A DNA stretch of 64,000 nucleotides from Ctenosaura bakeri (Eukaryota; Chordata; Lepidosauria; Squamata; Iguanidae): NCBI GenBank assembly GCA_948474755.1, contig CAOLHI010000358.1, positions 62,001 through 126,000 of the forward strand, in the 5' to 3' direction. Each line of letters begins with the position of its first letter. The stretch's first letter is position 1. Of the stretch, positions 55,578-64,000 are shown piece after piece. Position numbers and translations under genes: made by a program. The notes beneath the pieces were generated by a model. The model searched no databases. It saw only the letters and a program-made list of their open reading frames with translations, and was not told the origin of the DNA.

Positions 55578-57516
55578 GTAAGTCGTGCGGGAGGGAAACT
55601 TTCCCGTCTGCCGGTTCCTTTGTCGTCGGGGGGGGGAGGGAGGAGGGTCGGTTCGACCTCAGAACTACCTGCGCTCACTTTCCAGACCCCCGGAAACCCA
55701 GCACTTCTGTTGAAAACTCCAGAGGGCGAAGAGAGCCCAGAGTAGTAGGGGTGAGGATGCTTCTCACGTGTAAAGATGGTCAAATATTCGGAATAGTTAA
55801 ATCCTTTTTCCCCCTTAAAAGGTGCTCAAGAGCACACCAGGCATCACCTCCTCCGCCTGTAACCTCTTCTTTTTAATCCCACTCTTCACTCTGTGGTGGC
55901 TGTTCACATGGAGAGAAGGGCACTCTGCACACGCTCAGAAGTACCTTTCTCCATTCTATGACCTCACCAGGCTAAGTCCTGGTGGTTGCGGGAGGGAAAA
56001 ATGGGGACTAGAGCCCTGGTATAAATAGACCCCGGCCGTTGTTCTTGTGGTGGTTGGGTTTTTCATCCTAAAACTGCTTCTTTGAATACTTAGGGTTGGG
56101 ACTCTGAAAAGAAAATAAGGTTCCTTCTAAATAGCAAAATAACTGGGTGACATTTGATGCAGTTTTGCCAACTGGAGAGGAAAAGGGGGGAAAAAAAGGT
56201 GGCTTTTCTCATGAAGGTTTCCAAAAGCAGGGGCATATTATTTAGCTAGGCTGCCTGAAAAGGTGCAAGTTGTCATTCTTAGTTTTTATGAATGTTTTGA
56301 AAGACCAGGGAAATCCTTTAGTGTTTGTGCCTCTGTTTACTATTACTAAGGGCAATCCTATGCATATGTATCCAAAAGGAAATCCCGGGAATAAGAATGC
56401 AGTGTTGCTCCTTGGCTTCAAAATCTTAGAGGAGCCTCCTCTCTTCCTACAACCTGCTGGGTCTTTCAACTTTTCCATCCCTTTTCCTCTCACCATTCCA
56501 ACTTTGAGACTGCAGTCCTCTGGGCACCCTTACCCGGGGGGTGCTTGTCACCCGATGCAGGACGCTTTTACTATGGAGTTGAACACAAGTGGGATGGCAT
56601 TGCATCTCAGAAAGTGCCAAATCAGTGCATTGACTTGATTCTTCCTCACTTTCATAGTTTTCGGAGGAGCCTTTTTTCCGAGGAAAGCTTAGTTTGACGG
56701 AGAGAAGGGCATGAAGAAAATCTGGTCTGAAGAGCACAGGTGCTGCAGTGGGGACTTTGCTTTGTCCTCTTTCTGGTCCCCTCTCATAAATGCCTGAAGT
56801 CTGATGAAGAATTTCCTCCCGGCTTTTGCAGAAAGCTGACAGTGGAAGTGAAAAATGACTGCGATTGAGTTGGAGGAGGGGAGAGCAAAGAATTTTTTGT
56901 TCCTGCTCCTGCAGCAGCAGCAGCTGTATACAGTCTCCCTGCACCACTGCTTATTTTTTTTATTGGCCGAGACTCTTCGGGTTCGAGATCTGTTTGTTGT
57001 AATTGTAAAAGATCTTGTACATTTGTGCCGGGTAATTTCCACTAGGTGTTTGGCTTTTATTATGCGTGCTGTAGCTCAGAAGGCAATGGGAAACTGTTGC
57101 TGATTCTCCTCTTTTTTTTTTTTTTTTTTAAAAAACAGTGTCTCAGGTATGCAGGATGGTGAGGGAGGGACTTGTTTCCCCTTTCTTCTTGTACATGTTA
57201 CGTAACTCAACTTTGAAATGGTGCAGGGCCTATAATAGTCAATGGGACAGTTTAAAACTCTGGGACAAAGAAAAGGAACACAAATTATACTGAGTATAGT
57301 CAGTTACGGAAGAGTCTTATAGCAGCTTTGAGACTAACTGAGAAAAAGGAATTTCTACCAAATGCTTTTGTGGACTCTGGTCCACATCATCAAATGCAAG
57401 TGTGTTGAACTGGAAATGATGTATTTTTTTTTTTTAAAAAAAGCAAAAGTCTCACCCTTCCACTCTTCATTTTGCATAGCCTTTTCTTGGAAGAGGTATA
57501 CTGCCTTTCTCTAGAG

Positions 57517-57600
57517 CAGTGGTTCTCAACCTTCCTAATGCCGTGACCCTTTAATACAGTTTCTCATGTTTGTGGTGACCCCCAACCATTATCATAGTGT
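57517..57600 (+). mobile_element. SPIN-like hAT transposon, left end
   Basis: CAGTGGTTCTCAACCTTCCT followed by aatgccgtgaccctttaata, cagtttctcatgtttgtggt and gacccccaacca reproduces the left end of SPIN ('Space Invaders'), a hAT element known from several tetrapods including Anolis. Homology stops near 57595 and no matching right end (ggttgagaaccrctg) follows nearby, so the copy is truncated. The eight bases before it (ctctagag) would be the target duplication. Confidence 0.8.
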
Positions 57601-59456
57601 CAGAAGCTCAACCTGAGAAGGGCTTGAAGCGAGTGTTGCAGAGCTACAGAGAAGCTACAGATCATGTTTGGGGTTCTCCTTCCCGTTGCTGTCTGCAGCG
57701 TAGGCTGGAAATCTAAGAGGCATGTGTTTCTGGCAAAAAAAGTAAACAAGTAATATGAACATCTTTAAGTAAATTTGTGCTGATGTTTTGTTAGTCGTGT
57801 GTATAGATTTGAACTGCGGGAGTGCTATTTGCTGATAATTAAAGTATCCTTAAAGATTTTGAGTGCATTTTCCATTATCTTGTTCAAAAGACTAATGGCA
57901 GATTCCCCCCTACCCTTTATATTGTCAGTGTCTTAATGCCAGCCTTCATTCTCTAAATGTGCTGATAGTAAAAACTTACCATGCAATGATAGGATTAACT
58001 TTTTTTGTGAGTTACTTACTTTGGCAGTGCTGTTCTAGGGTACAAAGCACTGTCAGTTTTGTGGTGTACATTTTGTCGTTTCTGTTCTGTGCATTGGTAG
58101 AACTTCTCTTTCAAGTATGTGTTTATGACAGTGGTGTCTTGTTGCTGAGGAGAGAAGCTGGAACCGAGATGAAGAAGGATAAAGGCCAAGGATTTCACTT
58201 TCTATGCATGTCCACCAATTCATTTTTTAAGAGAACCATTGAGCACTAATGACAGGGATCTGTGTGTGTCTACTCAGTCTTATTCATGTGTATTCAAAAG
58301 TAAGTCTCAGTGAAACACTGAATGTGCTTTGATGGATGACCAAATCAGATTGTAATCATTAGAATACTAGACTCATTTTATGAAATTAAGATCATACATC
58401 ATGCCTCTGTTTTTATTTTGCCTGCAGCTGGTGGATCTGCATTGTGAAGCACATTGCTGTATGTGTGAGATGTATTCACCTCAACATTCTGTGCTGAGTA
58501 TAAGAGCATAGGTATATATGTGTGTATTGCTCTCCTTTGCTAAACAGGCAAATGTGTTTGAGACTGAGATGCAGGATGTGGAATCTATTTTGACATGAGT
58601 GTAAGAAAGCAATTTCAAGCTGCAGCCAACTGAGATACAGTATTTGGGTTGGTCCGTTTCCTTCCACAAGGTATTTTGGGTGTGTGGGAGAAGGCAGCAA
58701 CAAATAACTGAGCTGAAATTTCCGTGGGTTTGGTTTGTGGAGTTGGATGGTAGTAGAGCATTATAACAACTTATATCATCTATTTGGGCATATGAGCCTC
58801 TTAAATTTTGAAAATAGTGCCAGTGCAGGGCTGGGGAGAGTTGTTGGACTCCAGATGTTGTTGGACTACAGTTACCATTATCCCTCACCATTGGCTATGT
58901 TGGTTTGGGCTGATTGGAAGACCATACAGTCCTCATCCTTGCTATCCAAGCTGAGTGGAGGATGGCGGAATCTACAGGATGAGGGCTGTTGATGTATTAA
59001 AGTTATAATTCCTTTTCCAGAGACTCTTGTGTGTCTCCGTTTCTGTAGGGAGCACAGACCATAGGCTGGTCATTATTCTAGAGACTTTAATCTGAATGTG
59101 AAGGATTTTAGTATACTGTCTCTTAGTACTGGTATGGGCAACTTTTGGCCCTGCAGAAGATGTAGTCTGCAGCTCTCATGATCAGCTGGCTGATGGGAAT
59201 TGAGATGGGGGATAAAGTGGCCTCTATGCTCATTTTGTAAATGAAAGCTGGCTTTTTAATTCGCATTGGTGGTCATATCATATCATTCTTCCAGAACTTG
59301 CTGAGGGTTTTTGTTCGTATTTTTTGGTGACTAGCAGGAGAAGTTTGTTTAGTGAGTATTGACAGCTGGTAACTACTGAGCTAGAATGTTCCTTCTATGG
59401 TTGACTGCAGTCCAGAAAAGCAGGTGGAAGTTGCAGTCTAGCCAATATGAAGGTTG
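57601..59456. other. intronic sequence; repeat scraps
   Basis: 58845-58915 (gttggactccagatgttgtt, ggactacagttaccattatc) and 59140-59200 are copies of the sauropsid 'ggactacaactcccatcat' repeat. 58265-58310 resembles a squamate SINE scrap (tactcagtcttattcatgtg). No exon is seen. Confidence 0.4.
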
Positions 59457-59458
59457 TA

Positions 59459-59768
59459 CACTGGGCTCTCTGTATCCTCTGAGGTTTGGTTCCAGATCCC
59501 TGTGGATATCAAAATCTGTGGATGATCAAGTCTCATTATGTACAGTAGTGTAGTAAAATGGTATCCTTTGTATAAAATGGTGAACAACTCAAACAGATGC
59601 AGGGAAGACCCTGAGGATCTGTGAGATGGAGGGAAGCTATAGCAGTATAAATGCCTACACATCAGCACTTGGAAGGTTTTCTTGGATTTTTTTTGTTTTG
59701 GGCAGTATTTTTAAGCTGTGGTTGGTTGAATTCGTGCATGATGAATCCATGGATGAGGAGGGTTAAAC
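59459..59768. mobile_element. Tigger-like nonautonomous DNA transposon
   Basis: TA flanks (59457-59458, 59769-59770). The left end cactgggctctctgtatcct continues with gaggtttggttccagatccc and gtggatatcaaaatctgtgg; the right end holds the complementary theme (gaatccatggatgaggaggg). It is related in layout to the element at 7231. Confidence 0.6.
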
Positions 59769-59828
59769 TATATCTCCCTACATGAACCTGCCAGAGTTTT
59801 AAGGTCCCTGTAGGAAGACTTACTCTCA

Positions 59829-60032
59829 GGCCATTTCTGTATTACACTGTTATAATGCTATTATTTCACTTCGAACATCCTATGGAATCCTGGGGTTTGC
59901 AGTTTAGGGAGCGTCCTTTAGAATTCTCGGCCAGAGAGTTCTTTGGCTTCAGTAAATTACAGATGCCAGAAGTCCACAGGATGTTGAAAGTGGAATAATA
60001 GCGCTATAACAGTGTAAGGCAGAAATTGCCTT
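59829..60032. mobile_element. hairpin MITE family H, copy H (about 204 bp)
   Basis: Arms ggccatttctgtattacact and tgtaaggcagaaattgcc; the interior shares atcctatggaatcctggggt ttgcagttta and gtggaataatagcgctataa with other copies. TCA on both sides (59826-59828, 60033-60035). It is more diverged than copies C and F and lies in the PLPP4 intron. Confidence 0.8.
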
Positions 60033-60044
60033 TCACCATCATCA

Positions 60045-60385
60045 TAGGATTGTCCAGTGAGGACACGGGAGGGAGCTGCTCCTAGGCTGTGGAATACCCT
60101 TTTATGGAATGTTAGACTGGCCTACCTCTCTGCTCTCCTTTCAGTAACAAGAAAGATATTTTCGTTCAAACAAACATTTAATTATTATTTAGTTGCACCA
60201 AGTCTTTTTTACCATGTCTGTACACTGTATTTTAAGCTGCATTGTTAAGTTTTAAAATGATTTTGCACTTTTAAAAATGTAATGGTGTTTTAACATGATA
60301 ACTTATTTAATTATGTTTTAACTTTTTTATTATCCTATTTTCAGCTTTAGCCTTTATGTCACCTCAGGGATGTAATTCTTCACTA
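60045..60385 (+). mobile_element. L2-type LINE, 3' end fragment
   Basis: gggagctgctcctaggctgt ggaataccctttta, then ttagactggcctacctctct gctctccttt, then an AT-rich tail of TTTTAA repeats. It is parallel to the fragments at 6375 and 42640. Confidence 0.65.
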
Positions 60386-60866
60386 ATTTTCTTCTCAAAG
60401 AAGCAAAGAGTAATTTAGAAATACCAAAGCCTATATGCAGTTCGGGACTTATTCTGCACAAAATTCACACATAGTTTTTCGCTCAGGAAGCCCCATTTTG
60501 TGCAAGAAAGAGTATTTTTTTAAAACACACACACACACACACAAATATAACTTTTGTGCAGAAAAAGCTGTTTGGTGCTTTTTTCCTCTGCAAAGCAACC
60601 ATACAGGAATTTTGTGCAGAGTAATTCCAAAGTGCAAAGATTCTTTTCAGTCTAGGATTCTTTCTGTCAGTGTTTCTTGACACCAAAAAAAAAAAAAAAA
60701 AAGTTTCCAACCATTTTTCTAATATTTCTGAATGGTCTTTCAAACCCTACTAAGATGCCTTGGTACCCATTTCAAGAAAAAAGGCAGGATACATAAGGCT
60801 GGATTTTGCACTGACTGGAAGGAAGAATCTGGGAATGGGGCACCTCAAAGTTGCCAGTGTTCGTTT

Positions 60867-60906
<40 letters not shown>

Positions 60907-61029
60907 TTCTTTCTAGAGAACTGAGGCTTTTCAGACAGGAAAATGCTCAAGTCAAACTGTTAGGTTTTCTAGAACAGTAATATGGATAGCAGCTTTCCCA
61001 GTGTGGTGTCTTCTGGATGCATTGGCCTA
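60386..61029. other. intronic; microsatellites
   Basis: A CA run at 60523-60543, poly(A) at 60686-60702 and (TTTC)n at 60864-60914. Otherwise unassigned. Confidence 0.6.
60864..60914 (+). repeat. (TTTC)n microsatellite
   Basis: About twelve units with one interruption near the 3' end. Confidence 0.95.
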
Positions 61030-61084
61030 CAACTGCCATTACTCCAGTAAGGCCAGGGGTTGTATCATCCAAAGGATGATGTGA

Positions 61085-61253
61085 GTTGTGACCTGATGTC
61101 TGTAGAGGGTGCCAGTTTGAGGAGCAGTTGGGTCTACTCTGAATGGGAGTGTCTCCTCAAGACTGCAGCAGGCAGCTTTGCCTGTAGATGCCCGGTACCT
61201 TCTGTATGCAAAGAGTGTGCTCTACCACTGAGCTATAGCCCTTTCCCTTTGCA
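61085..61253 (-). mobile_element. tRNA-derived SINE with intact A box, B box deleted
   Basis: The complement begins aagggctatagctcagtggt agagcacactctttgcatac agaaggtacc, a tRNA 5' half with a good A box (TAGCTCAGTGGTAGAG). The T-arm/B box (normally ggttcaatccc) is deleted between ggtacc and gggcatct. The tRNA-unrelated body (gcaaagctgcctgctgcagt) follows. It is a different SINE from the CAA-tailed family and not a tRNA gene. Confidence 0.7.
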
Positions 61254-63068
61254 GCTGGTTGTTAATCTGTTTGTTTACATAGTAGACGTGCATTTCTAAA
61301 TAGACAATTATCACCAATATCTACATGAGTTCCTCCAATTTACAGTTTTCTTGGTACTTCATCAGCTTGAAAACTGATAGGTGAGAATAATATTCTAATT
61401 AGATCATCATCTGGGAGGGTGGGTTTTAAGTATATGGTTCATCTGTAAGTGGAATTTGGTGATTATGGTGGAATTACAATACAGACTATCAAATAAGCCC
61501 TGGCATCTCTGGTTATCCAGTATATATAAACTTTGATCTATAGTGCAGTTGATTGATTGACTGTTAGCTGAATTAAGGCTTAGAAGGTTCCCCTCTGGTA
61601 TGTTTTATGAAAAATGTACAATGCTTGATAGTGTGACAGCTTCCTGCTATAGGCATTTAGTAAGTAGCTCTATAAAAGCTATCCCATGTAATTTGCTGAG
61701 ACAAATAAAATAAGAAACAACACCAGAATTTGCGGCTGGATTCCTTCATTATAGAAATGACACATCACTAAGCATGGTTTTAAGCAAAATGATTTCAATG
61801 ATAATTGCAGTGTATGGTTGTTAGTTGAATATAGAGTTAAAACAAAGACAAGAGTTATTTTTTCACTTGGACTCATGCTGACAAGCGCTGACGTTTCCAT
61901 GAGCTAATCACCACAGACACTACATACAGATTTGTATTGGCATCTTTCTGCTGTGTCATATGCTGTTGTCATATAAGTTGTCACCCAGAAATCTTGGCTC
62001 AAAAAAAAGAAAATCACCTCTGCCATGAATTTGCTATGTGGCCTTGTGAGACTTTGTTTTAATTTCTGACATGAAAGTTTGTGTGTATTTTGCTGTGCAG
62101 TTTTCAAACACGACACTTTCCTCGACATTTTACTTGATATATACACTTTCATGTGTATTTCTCCCCTCACAAAAGCAAGTTTGTGTCTATTTTTCAGAGA
62201 TAGATATTTTGAGTTGCATTTATTTATGTGTAATTCAACAACATCAGCAACAAAATCCTCTACATTTAGTTTATTCCTAAAAGTTAAAGATACATGCAAA
62301 CTTCAGTTAGTAGCCTCACAGACCACAAGTAGGATTGATTCATTTAAAAAGCCACTTAATATCTTATATAACCTCAAGGCGTGAGCAAACTTCAATAATA
62401 TCTTTTGGTATGATAGATTACTGAATAAAGTCTGTGTTTTATGTTGTGTTAAATTGTGGTTTATAGTGAAAAAAACAAGCTTAGGCAAGCCTTGAAGAGG
62501 TATTCAAGACTTTTATTTCTGTTTTTCATTAATCACAGCATATATTGCCCAGATGGGAGAAATTGGTTATAATTAACAATGGTTTGAACTTTAAATGGGT
62601 TATGAAGCTGGTTTGATTGGGTTATGAAGCTGGTATGCGTTATGACACTGGTTTGCATATACTTAAAACAAAGTTTTGCATTTAGATTTAGTGTTAAATT
62701 GTGGTTCAATAAAATGAGAGCTGAAAACTTCCAGTCTCATTCTCCCAGCCAGGGCCAGGCAGGGGAGACCATGCAAATCTGAGGCTTACCTAGGTTCAAG
62801 TCCTATCACAATAACTCATGGTTTGTTGTGACATCTGAATGCAACATATGTCTCTAAAATGATTTAAACAAGGGCCTGTAGAACTGCTAAGCATTATTAT
62901 TATTGTTGAATTTTATATTACAGTTACCTAACTTGTAGGCTTAGGCAGCATAGCACAGGTTGCTTTGTAAATTTTGTAGGCAACACCTCAGAAAAACCTA
63001 GGGAGTGAAGAAGTTTTTCCTTGACATTTTGACCTTCCTGTATTGAATTGTTCCACAATATTCTATAC
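61254..63068. other. intronic; no recognisable gene
   Basis: AT-rich. A short repeat of 'gggttatgaagctggt' occurs at 62597-62637. Opposite-strand frames at 61904-62384 overlap and are not convincing. No PLPP4 exon 2 is recognised. Confidence 0.45.
62597..62655 (+). repeat. imperfect tandem repeat, about 21-22 bp unit
   Basis: gggttatgaagctggtttgatt, gggttatgaagctggtatgc and gttatgacactggtttgc stand head to tail with increasing divergence. Confidence 0.8.
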
Positions 63069-63130
63069 CAGTGGTCCACGGACCCTTGGGGGGGTCTGTG
63101 GAGCCCTGATAGGGGGTCCATGAAGCCCTG
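63069..63130 (+). mobile_element. possible hAT-like end
   Basis: ccagtggtccacggaccctt gggggggtctgtggagccct and gggggtccatgaagccctgc have the CAGTGGTCC start and internal direct repeats of hAT-type ends. No counterpart right end is seen. Confidence 0.3.
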
Positions 63131-63276
63131 CCGGACACCAGCAGCAGCAACAGCAGTACGGACATGGCAGTTGGGAGTGGAGGTTTGTTGGTGCTGAAAC
63201 CACTCCTTCATTTGCAAATGAGGAAGCAGTTTGGGTGCATGAACGCATACCGCCACTGCTGCATCCCGGACAAAAG

Positions 63277-63390
63277 TGGGGTTTGAATCCCCACTTGGCT
63301 GTAGAAACCCACTGGGAAACAAATCTTGCCAAGAAAACTCCCATGATACGTTTACCTTAGGGTTGTCATAAACCAGTTTTCAAAGGGGAG
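63277..63390 (+). mobile_element. tRNA-derived SINE, partial
   Basis: ggtttgaatccccacttggc (B-box region), then aacccactgggaaacaaatc ttgccaagaaaactcc; the middle (gcaagtcac block) is deleted. Ends gggttgtcataaaccagttt. Confidence 0.75.
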
Positions 63391-63429
63391 AGATATGGTG
63401 TGTAGGAAGAACCTCCCCTTGTCAGTGGT

Positions 63430-63545
63430 GCTTTGTTGTTGTGTGCCTTCAAGTAACTTCTGATTTACGGCAATCTTCAAGTGAATCTATCAGAGGTTTT
63501 TTTTTCTTTTTTTTGGCAAGATTTTTTCAGATGAGGTTTGTCTTT
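63430..63545 (-). mobile_element. tRNA-derived SINE, 3' half
   Basis: ttgttgttgtgtgccttcaa gtaacttctgatttacggca is the complement of a SINE tail; ggcaagattttttcagatga continues the body. It faces the plus-strand copy just upstream. Confidence 0.75.
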
Positions 63546-63559
63546 CACTTTGCCAGAAT

Positions 63560-64000
63560 GGTTGTTTAAGGAACTCTCAGCTGAGCTAAATGTTACAAGA
63601 AACATGTAGAGAAAATGGAAGAATGACAAAATCACCAAATAGGAATTCAAACAAATAGCCAAGATATATAGGGAGAAGGTCAGAAAAGCTAAAGCACAGA
63701 ATGAACTCAAGCTTGTCAGAGAGATTAAAAACAATAAAAAGGACTTTTGAAGATACGTCTGCAACAAAAGGAAAAACAAGGAAATGATAGGATCGCTGCA
63801 TGAGAAGATGGCCAAGTACTAACAGGGGAAGAGAAAAGGCAGAACTACTCAACACCTTCTTTGCCTTGGTTTTCTCCCAAAAGGAAAGAAGGTGGGGAGC
63901 AGGAAGGGAAGTGGGGGGAATGCAGCTCAGAATAGGTAGAAAAGTAGTACAGGAATACCTGGCTATATTAGATGAATTCAAGTCCCCAGGGCCAGATGAA
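63560..64000 (+). mobile_element. CR1 LINE, middle part, continuing beyond the window
   Basis: The K/R-rich linker before the reverse transcriptase is readable with stops and shifts: KIYREKVRKAKAQNELKL, then the block ending gatgaattcaagtccccagg gccagatgaa ([11 protein letters not shown]), which matches the start of the CR1 at 33540. The catalytic region would lie beyond 64000. Confidence 0.8.

Larger units (their letters stand above)
54841..55650 (+). promoter_or_regulatory. PLPP4: CpG island: putative PLPP4 promoter and 5' UTR
   Basis: CpG dinucleotides are dense from about 54930 to 55640 and fall away on both sides. Unlike the GC-rich element at 45.8 kb, this island has no terminal inverted repeats or target duplication. 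It includes a GC box (GGGCGGG at 55303-55309), GGGCGG-type motifs near 54977 and 55186, a CTG/CGG triplet tract (55130-55155) and a TATA-like ATTAAAAG near 55444. The transcription start cannot be read from sequence alone. Its position over the first coding exon fits a housekeeping-style or developmental CpG promoter. Confidence 0.8.
55578..64000 (+). other. PLPP4: PLPP4 intron 1 (start)
   Basis: The interval starts with the GTAAGT donor and runs past the window end. No second PLPP4 exon (expected to begin with the end of a valine codon and then encode FTEF-like residues) is visible before 64000. The interval carries repeats of the same families as upstream. 55651-57516 is otherwise unassigned, with a poly(T) at 57113-57129. 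Confidence 0.75.

Noticed and set aside
55262..55876. 204-codon plus-strand frame as a protein-coding gene
   Set aside because: It runs through the PLPP4 exon and splice donor into the intron and is R/G/S-rich; kept only as a possible upstream ORF.
61180..61253. Minus-strand tRNA gene
   Set aside because: The A box is good, but the T-arm/B box is deleted and a SINE body follows directly.

Overview
This window is vertebrate nuclear DNA, most likely from a squamate reptile (lizard or snake). That assignment rests on the repeat content: CR1, L2 and L1 LINE remnants side by side, many copies of a tRNA-derived SINE with an A-box-like head and a (CAA)n tail, Tigger-like elements, a SPIN-like hAT end, and a dense family of hairpin transposons with 3-bp target duplications. 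There is no operon structure, no bacterial-type gene, no CRISPR array and no intact tRNA or rRNA gene. I cannot name the species.

Only one host gene is recognisable. At 55522-55577 (+), inside a CpG island (about 54841-55650), lies a short first coding exon reading MRDLAIEVGIRVLLFGVFV and ending at a consensus GTAAGT donor. This matches the N-terminus of PLPP4 (PPAPDC1A), a phospholipid phosphatase of the PAP2 superfamily. The sequence from 55578 to the window end would then be its first intron. The 54 kb upstream shows no convincing exon and reads as intergenic DNA, filled with transposable elements.

Layout: 1-8 kb holds an old minus-strand CR1, Tigger-like elements and SINEs. From 8.3-9.2 kb there is a hairpin element and a large foldback element. 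From 9.4-15.7 kb there are two solo LTRs in opposite orientation; the right one sits inside ORF1 of a degenerate L1, and a Tigger-like repeat sits inside the reverse transcriptase of the same L1. From 17.5-26.6 kb lie L2 fragments, one split by a solo LTR with a perfect 5-bp duplication. From 26.9-32.6 kb there are more hairpin elements, SINEs and nested Tigger-like repeats. At 33.5-35.1 kb is the youngest-looking autonomous element, a 5'-truncated CR1 with one stop codon. From 36.8-53 kb there are a second Tigger-like copy, a short LTR, and three larger GC-rich relatives of the hairpin elements, one of which is nested in a third Tigger-like copy and mimics a CpG island. From 54.4-64 kb are the PLPP4 promoter and intron 1 with a SPIN-like hAT end, Tigger-like, L2 and SINE pieces and the start of another CR1 running off the end.

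The most useful observations are the PLPP4 exon, the eleven-copy hairpin transposon family (about 3.6 kb, near 6 percent of the window), the nested insertions that give relative ages, the SPIN-like end, and an unclassified repeat present at both 1.2 kb and 53.9 kb. I found no previously undescribed functional system. Family names come from recognition by eye, not from a database search.
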